Shown here: positions 1 to 7,889 of the stretch, piece after piece
How positions within the stretch are numbered: position 1 is the stretch's first letter
Layout: each line of letters starts with the position of its first letter
Source of the DNA: Deltaproteobacteria bacterium
GTDB taxonomy: Bacteria; Desulfobacterota; Syntrophobacteria; Syntrophobacterales; Syntrophobacteraceae
Length of the DNA: 48,794 nucleotides
Direction of reading: 5' to 3'
Assembly: GCA_021813685.1 (NCBI GenBank)
Contig: JAKAJS010000194.1
Location: 1 to 48,794 of the forward strand
The notes under the pieces: generated by a model
Database searches by the model: none
The model's input: the letters and a program-made list of their open reading frames with translations, nothing else
Told to the model about the DNA's origin: nothing
Program-made: the position numbers and the translations under genes

Positions 1-530
1 ATCTGGAGGAAAGCAGCGGCAGGCCCGAACGCTGCATGAACATCCATTTCTATCTGCCGCTCCAGGGCATGAATATGGCGGACGTGATGGGAGGAACCAA
101 GACCCTTCCCGAAGTCATGGATGCAGGGGAAAAGTGGGTCCGGACCCTCAACCTCGTGCCGCTGCGTGTCAACAAGGAGGCCATGGGGTTTTGCTTCAAC
201 AACGTCTGGCGGGCCGTAAAGAAACAAACCCTTTACATGTGGGCCAACGGCTTCGTCGACTTTCGGGATATAGACCGGGCATGGAGGATTTTTACAAACT
301 CCAAGGTCGGCCCGTTCGGCCTGATGGATTCGGTGGGCCTGGATGTGGTCTACGATATCGAGATGGCCTATTATGAAAATTCCAAAGACCCCAAAGACAA
401 GCCCCCCGAGCAGCTGATGGAGAAAATTCGCAGGGGCGAGCTGGGGGTAAAGTCCGGAAAGGGATTCTACACCTACCCCGATCCGGAGTTCCTGCAACCG
501 GACTTTTTAGACCCGCAAAAGGGGAAATAG
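1..530 (+). CDS. 3-hydroxyacyl-CoA dehydrogenase, C-terminal part (truncated by window edge)
   Basis: The reading frame is open from base 3, so the gene begins before the window; the first internal ATG (36) is not the real start. The visible part is about 175 residues. It holds the end of the NAD-binding domain, with the conserved catalytic-type His in the HFYLPL stretch (usually HFFNPV in the family), and the all-helical 3HCDH C-terminal domain with the GFCFNN and GPFGLMDSVGLD motifs. The end KSGKGFYTYP is the usual C-terminal signature. The family oxidises L-3-hydroxyacyl-CoA to 3-oxoacyl-CoA with NAD in beta-oxidation, in the cytoplasm. The N-to-L change in the HFxNP motif is mild and may mean a non-standard acyl substrate (inference). 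The family call is firm; the exact substrate is unknown. Confidence 0.9.
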   Translation, partial: LEESSGRPERCMNIHFYLPLQGMNMADVMGGTKTLPEVMDAGEKWVRTLNLVPLRVNKEAMGFCFNNVWRAVKKQTLYMWANGFVDFRDIDRAWRIFTNSKVGPFGLMDSVGLDVVYDIEMAYYENSKDPKDKPPEQLMEKIRRGELGVKSGKGFYTYPDPEFLQPDFLDPQKGK

Positions 531-584
531 GCAGCCATAAGCGCTATCCATCCGGAAACTCTGGAACGTGTCGGATGATTCGAA

Positions 585-690
585 TCCAAGTCCCCCTTTG
601 AAAAAGGGGGATTTAGGGGGATTTCCCAAACAAATCGGCCTCATACTCCATTTAAATCCCCCCCGCCCCCCTTTACAAAAGGGGGGAGCC
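585..690. repeat. compound G/C-tract palindrome (REP-like), locus 1
   Basis: A run of C5-TTT / AAA-G5 inverted repeats. TCCCCCTTT (591-599) pairs with AAAAAGGGGGA just after it, and the following GGGGGATTT (616-624) can pair with AAATCCCCC near 654, which is followed by another C6-TTT..AAA-G6 pair. It lies in the gap between two converging genes, so it may act as a bidirectional terminator. The core with its leading GATTCGAAYCCAAG is repeated at 18639-18675, and a close relative is at 44917-44954. Confidence 0.75.
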
Positions 691-750
691 GGTCCAGTCC
701 GCGCCTTGGTTCGGACTTCCGGATGGACACCGGCTACTTTCCGAACCGGT

Positions 751-2529
751 TCAGCCGGTTACCTTGCGGATGAGTTCCCGGCTGATGAACCGGAAACGGT
801 CTCGGGCGGGAAAGCGCTTCAGCACCGTCTTTGCCACCCCCTGGGTAAACCGGGTCCTTTTGGAATAATCGATGTTGACGCTCACGAGTACCGGCTGGCC
901 CGCTTCGGCCATGGCAAGGGCGGCCCGGATGCCCCCGGCTATCCGGGAGTTGTCGCCTATGGACACAAAGGCCGCCCCCACGGCCAGGGCGATGCCTTCC
1001 GGGCGGAGTTTGCCAAGCGAAGTGCAGACTTTGCGATTATACGTTATTTCCTGCCCCTGGGCGATTTGAGACAGCTCCCCGTCGGAGAAGACAAAGCAGG
1101 CGAGGGGGGCGCCCTCTCTTGCCGCGGTGAGCAGTTCCAATCCCGTCATGAGAAAGGCGCCGTCTCCGACGATGGCCGCCACCTGCCGCGTCGGGTTTAC
1201 GAGCTTTGCGCCGATCGCCGCGGGAATGCAATACCCCATACAGTTGAAATCGGTGGGCGAAAGAAAGGTTCGTTTTTGGCGGACCTCGAACAGTTCGGCG
1301 GCAAGAAAGGTGTGATTGCCGTCGTCTACCACCAGTATCCCGTCATCGGAGAGTTGCTTTCGCAACTCGTCAAAAAACATCGCCGGGTTCACCCGCTCGC
1401 TCAAATTTGCATACCACTCCTGCCGGTAGGCGCTTTTGTCCTTTGCGATCTGTTTTTCCACCCGCAGGCGCCTCCCCTCGTTCTTCAAGCCTCGCGCGGA
1501 GAGTTTTTCCAGGATCTTGGGAATAACCACGCGCGCATCACCCTCGATCGCGATTTTCGCCGGGAAATTCCGGCTTAGGGCAGTCGGGTCGATATCGATA
1601 TGAATGAGGTTGGACGGCACCTTGCAGCCGAAGCTGCCGGTTGGAATTTCTCCAAAGCGGGCGCCCGCGGCCAGAAGGCAATCGCAATCGGCGAAAGCGT
1701 TTTCGGCGGCCGGAACCGCCGCGCGGCTAAAACCCATCCCGGCATGAAGGGGATGACTTCCGGGAAATGCGCTCATTCCCTGGAGCGTTGTGGCCACCGG
1801 GGCGCCGAGCAGTGCTGCGATCCGCCCCGTTTCCCGGCCGACATCGACCGCACCCCACCCCACGAAAATCCCCGGATTCGCCGCCCCGGCCAAAAGATCG
1901 ACCGCCTGCTCGATATCCTCCTCATCGACCGTATCGGGTGGAACATGGGGTTTGAAGACAGGCAGCGTTTCCACGTCGCCCCGAAACAGCTGGAGATTGG
2001 CCGGAATCTCGATCATCACGGGCCCGGGCATACCGCTCACCGCACGGTGATAGGCCTCGAAGATGGTCGGCACGATGTCGCGGTGCTCTCTTACCAGCCA
2101 GCTTCCCTTGCTGATGCCGCCAAGCACCTTGTGCTGGTCGATTTCGTGGAGTTGGAAACCGAAATCGATGTCCGTGCGCGTCCCGCCGGTAATCACCAGC
2201 AGCGGGATACCGTCGAGGTAGGCCTCGCCGATTCCGCTCATGGCATGGGTCAGCCCGGCTGCCGGCACGATCACCATGGCGCCGATCTCACCGGCAGACG
2301 AACGGCTTACCGCGTCGGCCATAAATGCGGCCCCCGCCTCGTGGGTGACAAGAATCGGCCGGATGGCTTCCGATTTACCCAGCTCATCGTAGATTTCGGT
2401 ATTGTGAACGCCCGGTATGCCGAAGGTGTGGGATATCGGCAGCTGCTCCAGGGCGTAGCGCACCAGCCAGGCCCCGCTCCTCTTTGCCCCGACCTTGATC
2501 GTTTTTTCTTCCCTGCCCGATTCCACCAT
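751..2529 (-). CDS. thiamine-pyrophosphate enzyme of the acetolactate synthase-like superfamily
   Basis: 592 residues with the three-domain TPP-enzyme layout: Pyr domain (about 15-180) with the activating Glu64 in VTHEAGAAF, a central domain (about 200-345), and a PP domain (about 385-575) with the Mg/TPP motif GDG at 455-457 closing at S482-D483-G484, where D483 replaces the second Asn of the usual NN. It lacks features that would fix it as IlvB, oxalyl-CoA decarboxylase or sulfoacetaldehyde acetyltransferase, so the substrate (a 2-keto acid or acyl donor) is open. The ATG lies 3 bases after the stop of the upstream FAD dehydrogenase, so the two are translated from one message and probably act in one pathway. 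It ends just before a strong palindromic region that could terminate the operon. Family call strong, function unassigned. Confidence 0.88.
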   Translation of the reverse strand: MVESGREEKTIKVGAKRSGAWLVRYALEQLPISHTFGIPGVHNTEIYDELGKSEAIRPILVTHEAGAAFMADAVSRSSAGEIGAMVIVPAAGLTHAMSGIGEAYLDGIPLLVITGGTRTDIDFGFQLHEIDQHKVLGGISKGSWLVREHRDIVPTIFEAYHRAVSGMPGPVMIEIPANLQLFRGDVETLPVFKPHVPPDTVDEEDIEQAVDLLAGAANPGIFVGWGAVDVGRETGRIAALLGAPVATTLQGMSAFPGSHPLHAGMGFSRAAVPAAENAFADCDCLLAAGARFGEIPTGSFGCKVPSNLIHIDIDPTALSRNFPAKIAIEGDARVVIPKILEKLSARGLKNEGRRLRVEKQIAKDKSAYRQEWYANLSERVNPAMFFDELRKQLSDDGILVVDDGNHTFLAAELFEVRQKRTFLSPTDFNCMGYCIPAAIGAKLVNPTRQVAAIVGDGAFLMTGLELLTAAREGAPLACFVFSDGELSQIAQGQEITYNRKVCTSLGKLRPEGIALAVGAAFVSIGDNSRIAGGIRAALAMAEAGQPVLVSVNIDYSKRTRFTQGVAKTVLKRFPARDRFRFISRELIRKVTG

Positions 2530-2532
2530 CGT

Positions 2533-4149
2533 TTACACTCCCCCCGCGATAGTCCTTCCTGCAACCCTTCCGGTTAGAACGCAGCTGCCGAGAAATGTGC
2601 CTTCAAGGGACCGAATGCCGTGGATGCCTCCGCCGCCAAACCCTGCGGCCTCCCCGACCGCGTAGAGCCCCTCGATCGGCGCCCCGTCCCTTGTGAGCAC
2701 CCGACATCGCAGATCGGTCTGGATTCCTCCAAGGCTTTTGCGGCTCAGGATGAATTCCCGGATGGCGATGAGCGGGCGCGCCCCGGGGTCCAGAATTTTT
2801 TGGAATTTGCAGGTGCGCAACCGGTCGCTGATATAGGACCGGTTATTGGAGATGCGCCGCAACTGTTCGTCGTTGAAATACGCCGGCCCCCGGTCGATCG
2901 TTTCATCATAGATGGAAATGTCTCGTTCCATGGCAGCCGCATCGACGCGCAAGCCGAAAAGACTCCGTTCGTTCATCTTCTCTACCAGTTCGGGGAGGCT
3001 GTCTGCAGCGATAATATCTTCCGGGCACTCGCGCAGAAGCCGCGCAACCAGTTCCCGGTCGCCCAGCAGGAACTGCTTTACCAGAAGGCGTCTGCTCTTT
3101 TTGACAAAGGCGCTCATGAACTCGCTTCCCGATACGGCAAGCTCCTTAGCGGCGATCTTGCGGTTCAGCACCTGCCAGGAATACCCGCCCGGCTGTCCGA
3201 CAATGCTTTCGACCAGCCAGCGCGTATCGGCATAGCCGATGAGAGGCAGCGGACCGATCCGCTCCCCCAGGGCGTTCATCCACAATGCCGAACGCGGCGG
3301 CACAAGACTCAACCCGTCGAAAGGTTTTCTGCGGGCCGGGTGGTGAATCCCTGCGGCGTAATGCCATTGCTTGTCGAGGTGTGTGACGTTTCCCCCAAGC
3401 TCCGAGACCCTGTCGTGGAGCAGGCCGTCTCCATAGAGATGGGCCCCGTTTAGCATCACCCGGGGAGGTGCTGCCCAGTCGCGACACCAGTGCGCCCGCA
3501 CCTTCCCCAGATCTCCCCCGCACATTCCCCCCGAGGCGATCACCACCTCCCCGAAGGCCCTGAATTCCCTCCCGCTTTCCATTTCCTTTCCCGCCACACC
3601 CGTAACCCGGCCGCCCGCAAGGTCTATGGAGTTTACCTCGCAGTCGAACACCATTTGCAGGTTTTGTCGCCCGGGGTGCGCTTCCAGGGCCAGGGAAAGG
3701 CGTCGTATGATTTCAGACCCGGTCCCCCAGGTGATGTGCCAGCGAGGCACCGAGTTTCCCGGCTGAAACAGCCCTCGTTCCGCCCAGTTGACGAGGGGCA
3801 GAAACGAAATCTTCTTTTCCTGCAGAAAGTCGAAGATGTAATCTATGGAATGTTCACAGTACAACTTGGCCCATGCCCGCGGCCAGAGGTCATTTTCGCC
3901 AAAGCAGGCGAAGCGTTCCCAGTCACGCCAGGCAAGTTCGGGCGAATCCTTTATCCCAAGCCGCTTCTGGTGCGGCGAGCCGATGAAGTGGACCCCTCCG
4001 AAAGATTCTGTGGCAAGACCTCCGAACCGCTCCCGCCTGTCCTTATCGATCAAAAGGACCTTCCTGCCGCGATCGAGCAGCTCGCAGGCGGTGACGATAC
4101 CCGCAAGCCCTGCGCCGGCGATTATCACATCAGCCTGATAGGTTTCCAT
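2533..4149 (-). CDS. FAD-binding dehydrogenase (COG3573-type / fumarate reductase-like flavoprotein)
   Basis: 538 residues from the chosen start. The N-terminal dinucleotide-binding motif GAGLAG is at 12-17, followed by the acidic ribose-binding end LLIDKD. The C-terminal FAD motif YAVGEAAGFGGGGIHG and the RSLEGTFLGSCV stretch are typical of the KstD/fumarate-reductase flavoprotein superfamily, specifically the group annotated only as 'FAD-binding dehydrogenase'. There is no signal peptide, so it is probably cytosolic. Start choice: AGGAGG (4157-4162) stands 7 bases before ATG 4149; a second ATG at 4152 is only 4 bases from it. A longer frame to 4212 is excluded because the promoter lies there. 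First gene of an operon with the TPP enzyme. The electron acceptor and substrate are unknown. Confidence 0.85.
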   Translation of the reverse strand: METYQADVIIAGAGLAGIVTACELLDRGRKVLLIDKDRRERFGGLATESFGGVHFIGSPHQKRLGIKDSPELAWRDWERFACFGENDLWPRAWAKLYCEHSIDYIFDFLQEKKISFLPLVNWAERGLFQPGNSVPRWHITWGTGSEIIRRLSLALEAHPGRQNLQMVFDCEVNSIDLAGGRVTGVAGKEMESGREFRAFGEVVIASGGMCGGDLGKVRAHWCRDWAAPPRVMLNGAHLYGDGLLHDRVSELGGNVTHLDKQWHYAAGIHHPARRKPFDGLSLVPPRSALWMNALGERIGPLPLIGYADTRWLVESIVGQPGGYSWQVLNRKIAAKELAVSGSEFMSAFVKKSRRLLVKQFLLGDRELVARLLRECPEDIIAADSLPELVEKMNERSLFGLRVDAAAMERDISIYDETIDRGPAYFNDEQLRRISNNRSYISDRLRTCKFQKILDPGARPLIAIREFILSRKSLGGIQTDLRCRVLTRDGAPIEGLYAVGEAAGFGGGGIHGIRSLEGTFLGSCVLTGRVAGRTIAGGV

Positions 4150-4184
4150 CATCCCGCCTCCTGCCCGATCGTCGCCAAAACCCG

Positions 4185-4212
4185 ATTGTAGAGCTATTAG
4201 CGCAATGGTCAA
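4185..4212 (-). promoter_or_regulatory. sigma70-type promoter of the FAD-dehydrogenase/TPP-enzyme operon
   Basis: On the minus strand, TTGACC (4212-4207) and TACAAT (4190-4185) are separated by 16 bases, close to the sigma70 consensus. The predicted transcription start, near 4178, gives a leader of about 30 bases ahead of ATG 4149 with its AGGAGG. This also argues against any start further upstream. Confidence 0.65.
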
Positions 4213-4237
4213 GAATTCTCAAGAAAAAGAGCGGGGG

Positions 4238-4407
4238 GGCGGCGTGTCGGCGGCGTGTCGCCGGGACGGGTTGCCCGCCTGCTTCGCGGGCGGGCGGAGC
4301 AACCTTCTTCCTGACCGCCGGCCCCGTGCCCCCTGAATCCACGAATGGCCGTTCCTACCGGCCAGGCCACCCGTCCGCGGCGACACGCCGCCGCCGACAC
4401 GCCGCCG
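4238..4407. repeat. GC-rich element with terminal inverted repeats, copy 1
   Basis: About 170 bases. The left end (4238-4263, GGCGGCGTGTCGGCGG...) is nearly the reverse complement of the right end (4379-4407), differing by a 3-base insertion. An internal hairpin GCCCGC-CTGCTTC-GCGGGC sits at 4273 onward. Bases 4273-4403 recur, diverged, at 4956-5076. No coding potential is seen. This looks like a non-autonomous repeat (MITE or REPIN-like), though no transposase is present. Confidence 0.7.
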
Positions 4408-4521
4408 CCTTGAATCGAATCGAGGAGCGATTAAATTTGTTAAAACAACCTGATAGAAGAATCAGGCTCGCCCGGAAAGGGGTGCGTGTCGCCCTGTCAA
4501 TCCAATCATCTGGAGGCAAGC

Positions 4522-4872
4522 ATGAATCAGCAGTTTGGAGTGATAAAGCCGATAATCGACCTGCAGAAGGCATCGGTTGAAAGCTTGATCGGCAATCTGA
4601 TCCTGATGTGGGAACAGTCGGGGGTCTTTATCAGCGGCGCCCCGTGGCTGCCCGAAGAAGGAAAAGACGCATTCAGACAATGGGTAGATATCAACAAGGG
4701 AGCATGCGAAGATCTGAAAAACGCCGTGGACCGCGGCTATTCGAGCCTGGAGAAAGGGTTTGAAAAAACGGCCCAACATATCCAGCAAAAAACGCGGCAG
4801 GGGATGGAGCAGGTGAGTGAAAATCTGGATCCACAACGCCGGGATCAGGAGGAACACCGGGAAGCCGCTTGA
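4522..4872 (+). CDS. small phasin-like helical protein
   Basis: 116 residues starting MNQQFGVIK; the SD-like CTGGAGG ends 5 bases before ATG 4522, which is better than the longer frame from 4486. The protein has no Cys, no signal peptide and no membrane segment. It is predicted to be almost wholly amphipathic helix, with the stretch KDAFRQWVDINKGACEDLKNAV and a charged C-terminus, which resembles the phasin family (polyhydroxyalkanoate granule-coating proteins). No PHA synthase is visible nearby, so the granule role is only an inference. The gene stands alone, with the two copies of a GC-rich repeat on either side, and is followed by a short hairpin. It could equally be an uncharacterised helical protein. 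Confidence 0.65.
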   Translation: MNQQFGVIKPIIDLQKASVESLIGNLILMWEQSGVFISGAPWLPEEGKDAFRQWVDINKGACEDLKNAVDRGYSSLEKGFEKTAQHIQQKTRQGMEQVSENLDPQRRDQEEHREAA

Positions 4873-4897
4873 GAGCATCCCCTCGTCTCGAAGTGAA

Positions 4898-4921
4898 AAA
4901 GCCGGCTCTCAAGCCGGCTTT
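4898..4921 (+). terminator. hairpin after the phasin-like gene
   Basis: Perfect inverted repeat AAAGCCGGC (4898-4906), loop TCTCAA, GCCGGCTTT (4913-4921), 26 bases after the stop codon. The T tract is only three bases, so termination may be weak. Confidence 0.5.
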
Positions 4922-4955
4922 GGCGGCGAGGCGGCGAGCCGCCGCACCCGGGTCG

Positions 4956-5076
4956 CTCGCCTGCTTCGCGGGCGGGCGCAAGAAACACTCTCAGTGCCCA
5001 TGCCCCCCTGAATCTGCGAATGACCGTTCCTGCCGGCCAAGCCACCCGTCCGCGGCGACACGCCGCCGACACGCCG
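4956..5076. repeat. GC-rich element, copy 2 (right part only)
   Basis: Repeats bases 4273-4403 with perhaps 80% identity by eye: the same GCCTGCTTCGCGGGCGGGCG hairpin, the CCCCCTGAATCYRCGAATG block, and the right end CCGTCCGCGGCGACACGCCG. The left terminal inverted repeat of copy 1 is missing. Together the copies flank the phasin-like gene in direct orientation. Confidence 0.7.
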
Positions 5077-5289
5077 TCATTGCACAGGAGATTTTCCCCC
5101 TGAAATTTTAGCAAAGAGCCGTCCTTGTATGTTTTATCCTGGTATCTGCAATCTTTTTTCATGGTGATTTCCTTCCAGTTTCCCGGACAACGGGCCGATT
5201 TTCCACGAGATGAAAACCTGCATGTAAGATAAGCATCGGTTGCCGGCAACTCCCAGCCACTGTCTCTTTCATGGGAGATGCTGAAAATT

Positions 5290-5318
5290 TTGGTGAAACG
5301 TCGAACGAATGCTATAAA
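5290..5318 (+). promoter_or_regulatory. candidate sigma70 promoter of the PAS kinase
   Basis: TTGGTG (5290-5295), a 17-base spacer, TATAAA (5313-5318). The expected leader is about 50 bases before ATG 5377. The rest of the interval from 5077 to 5376 shows nothing else. Confidence 0.45.
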
Positions 5319-5376
5319 TTTAAAACATGGTATTGCGAATTGGCAGGTGGAGTAAATAGCGACGGGTAGGACCGAT

Positions 5377-6546
5377 ATGGCGGATCGTAAGCAAATGGAG
5401 CAGGAGCTGGCGCGTCTGGCGGCGATTGTGGAATCCTCCGACGATGCCATAATCGGAAAGACTCTGGAGGGAATAATCACCTCCTGGAATCATGCCGCGG
5501 AGGTGATGTACGGATACAGCGCCGGGGAGGTGATAGGCCGACCCATTTCCATCCTGGCCCCTTTGGACATGCACAACGAATTCCCTTCCATTCTAAAAAA
5601 GATTGCCCGCTCGGAGGCGGTCGAGCACTTCGAAACACGCCGGAGGAGAAAAGATGGGGAGATCGTCTATGTCTCTCTCTCCGTTTCCCCGATCAGAAAT
5701 AAGTCGGGAAAGGTGATAGGCGCCTCCACCATCGCCCGCGACATTTCCGAACGGAAGAAGATGGAGGAGGAACTCCGCAAATCCCGCGACGATCTCGAAC
5801 GGCGCGTACGGGAGCGCACGGCGGAAATCGAAGCCGTAAACCGGGAGCTCGAGCAAAGCAACCAGGCCCTCCGGGACTTTGCATCGATTGCCTCCCACGA
5901 TCTCCAGGAGCCTCTTCGAAAAGTAATCTCCTTTGGCGACATGCTCCAGCACAAATACTCCGGCGTGCTCGGGCAGACCGGAAACGATTACCTGGGCCGT
6001 ATGCTCAACGCCACCCGACGCATGCAATCCCTTCTCACGGGGCTTCTGGAATACTCGCGCGTTACGACCCGGGGCAGCCCTTTTGTAAGCGTCGCCCTGC
6101 AGAAAACAGTCGCTGAAGTTCTTTCCGATCTGGAAGTGAGAATCCGGGATACCGGTGCGCAAGTGATCGTGGAGGACCTCCCGGTTATCGACGCCGATGC
6201 GACGCAGATGCGGCAGCTCTTTCAAAATCTCATCGGCAATGGACTGAAATTCCACAGGGAGGGGGAAAATCCGGTCGTCAAGGTGGTTGGCGAAACAAGT
6301 GAGGGCAAACACACGATCACCATCGAGGATAACGGCATAGGCTTTGACGAACGCTACCTCGACAGAATTTTCGCCCCCTTCCAGAGGCTTCACGGCAGAA
6401 GCAGCCGCTATGAAGGAACGGGCATGGGTCTTGCCATTTGCAAAAAGATCATAGAGCGGCACGGGGGAAGCATAACCGCGAAAAGCGCCCCCGATGCGGG
6501 GGCAAAATTCATTTTGGAGCTGCCTTCTCTTCCGGTTCGCAGCTGA
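5377..6546 (+). CDS. cytosolic PAS-domain sensor histidine kinase
   Basis: 389 residues. One PAS domain with PAC tail (about 8-128, ending IARDISERKKMEEEL), a coiled-coil linker (about 125-165), then a dimerisation/phosphoacceptor domain with His174 in FASIASHDLQEPLRK, and an HATPase domain with N box LIGNGLKFH, G1 DNGIGFD and G2 GTGMGLAICKKI, all intact. The SHDLQEPLR form is typical of bacteriophytochrome-like and PAS-only soluble kinases. There are no membrane segments, so it senses something in the cytoplasm. The start is set by TAGGA five bases upstream of the ATG. No response regulator is adjacent, so it is an orphan kinase. Its last 38 bases overlap the end of the convergent glutaryl-CoA dehydrogenase gene. 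Confidence 0.92.
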   Translation: MADRKQMEQELARLAAIVESSDDAIIGKTLEGIITSWNHAAEVMYGYSAGEVIGRPISILAPLDMHNEFPSILKKIARSEAVEHFETRRRRKDGEIVYVSLSVSPIRNKSGKVIGASTIARDISERKKMEEELRKSRDDLERRVRERTAEIEAVNRELEQSNQALRDFASIASHDLQEPLRKVISFGDMLQHKYSGVLGQTGNDYLGRMLNATRRMQSLLTGLLEYSRVTTRGSPFVSVALQKTVAEVLSDLEVRIRDTGAQVIVEDLPVIDADATQMRQLFQNLIGNGLKFHREGENPVVKVVGETSEGKHTITIEDNGIGFDERYLDRIFAPFQRLHGRSSRYEGTGMGLAICKKIIERHGGSITAKSAPDAGAKFILELPSLPVRS

Positions 6547-7705
6547 AGGCGCTCATGCCGGTTATGTGGCGGCCGAGAGACAAGATGTGGATGTCCCGCG
6601 TGCCTTCATAGGTGTTGACGGTTTCAAGATTCAGCATGTGACGTATGGGCGGATGTCCCAGGGTAATTCCATTTGCCCCCAGGATCTCCCGGGCGCTTCG
6701 GGCGATCTTCAGGGCTTCGGCGGCGTTGTTCATTTTTGCCATGGAGATTTGAGCCGGAGTGGCACGGCCTTGGTCTTTGAGCCTTCCCAGCCGGAGGCAC
6801 AGCAGTTGCGCCTTGGTGATCTCGGTCAGCATCAGGGCGAGCTTTTGCTGCACCAGCTGGAAAGATGCAAGCGGCGCCCGGAACTGGATTCTGGATTTTG
6901 CATAGCCAAGAGCGGCTTCATAGCAGGCGACCGCTGCGCCGACGCTTCCCCAGGATATGCCGAAGCGGCCTTCGTTGAGGCATGAGAGGGGGGATTTGAG
7001 GCCCGCTGTGCCCGGCAGGAGGTTTTCCCCGGGAACCGACACGTTGTCGAAATTAAGAACCGAGGTCACCGAGGCGCGCATCGAAAATTTGCGTTCGACC
7101 GGCCGGGCGGAAAAGCCGGCCATGCCCTTTTCAACCAGAAAGCCGCGGATCGGCCCGTTCTCCGTCTTTGCCCACACCACCGCCACGTCGGCAATCGAGC
7201 CGTTTGTGATCCACATCTTGCGGCCGTTTAGAATATAGTCGGCCCCTTTTTGTACCGCCATCGTACGCATGCTGCCGGGATCGGAGCCCGCTTCGGGTTC
7301 GCTCAAACCGAAGCAGCCGATTTTGCGGCCGCTTATAAGATCGGGCAGCCATCTTTCCTTCTGTTCCGGGCTGCCGAAGGAATAGATGGGGTGGATGACC
7401 AGGGAGTTCATGACCCCAACGAAAGAGCGAAGGGCCGAATCCCCGCGCTCGAGCTCCTGACACGCCAGCCCGTAGGAAACGTTATTCGCCCCGCGCCCGC
7501 CGTATTCCTTGAGCTTTACTCCCAATAGGCCCATGGCCGCAATCTCGGGAATCAGTTCGACCGGAAAAGAAGCTTTCTCAAAATATTCAGCCGCACGCGG
7601 GAGGTAGCGCCCGGCGACCCAGTTTCGTACTTCGTCCCGAATGCCCTTTTCCTCTTCGGAAAAGAGCTCTTCACACAAATAGAAATCGGTTTGTCCTGCA
7701 CTCAT
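6509..7705 (-). CDS. gcdH: glutaryl-CoA dehydrogenase-type acyl-CoA dehydrogenase
   Basis: 398 residues from ATG 7705, chosen because GGAGG stands 5 bases upstream and the protein then matches the usual length; the longer frame to 7846 has no family similarity. It has all the acyl-CoA dehydrogenase domains: CFGLSEPEAGSDPGSM (FAD/substrate loop), WITNG, and the catalytic base Glu367 in TYEGTRDIH followed by GRHITGMSAF, which is diagnostic of the glutaryl-CoA group. Arg93 in ALRSFVGVMNSL matches the residue that binds the distal carboxylate of glutaryl-CoA. It would oxidise glutaryl-CoA in degradation of aromatics, lysine or dicarboxylates, passing electrons to ETF. Anaerobes carry decarboxylating and non-decarboxylating forms, and I cannot tell which this is. 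Confidence 0.85.
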   Translation of the reverse strand: MSAGQTDFYLCEELFSEEEKGIRDEVRNWVAGRYLPRAAEYFEKASFPVELIPEIAAMGLLGVKLKEYGGRGANNVSYGLACQELERGDSALRSFVGVMNSLVIHPIYSFGSPEQKERWLPDLISGRKIGCFGLSEPEAGSDPGSMRTMAVQKGADYILNGRKMWITNGSIADVAVVWAKTENGPIRGFLVEKGMAGFSARPVERKFSMRASVTSVLNFDNVSVPGENLLPGTAGLKSPLSCLNEGRFGISWGSVGAAVACYEAALGYAKSRIQFRAPLASFQLVQQKLALMLTEITKAQLLCLRLGRLKDQGRATPAQISMAKMNNAAEALKIARSAREILGANGITLGHPPIRHMLNLETVNTYEGTRDIHILSLGRHITGMSAFSCEPEEKAAPK

Positions 7706-7838
7706 GGCGTCCTCCGGCGGCAGAGAAAAAATCTTGCGACGGGCCTTCTTTCCGCCCGCTCCTGTCTTTATAACAGTTTGCGCGGAGGGGGAAGGAAATT
7801 TGCAGAGATCTGAAAAGAGAAGTTTACCATTGACGGCA

Positions 7839-7869
7839 AAGGGCACGGGGGAACTACCCCCGTGCCCTT
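7839..7869 (-). terminator. strong hairpin terminator of the minus-strand exported-protein gene
   Basis: Perfect 13-base stem AAGGGCACGGGGG (7839-7851), loop AACTA, CCCCCGTGCCCTT (7857-7869). It lies 20 bases beyond the stop of the minus-strand gene at 7890 and ahead of gcdH, so it should stop read-through between the two. Confidence 0.7.
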
Positions 7870-7889
7870 CCTGGCTATATCACAAGAAC

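Noticed and set aside
576-590. tRNA-like GATTCGAATCC (also near 18631)
   Set aside because: It matches the T-loop pattern but there is no acceptor stem, anticodon arm or CCA; it belongs to the REP-like repeat.
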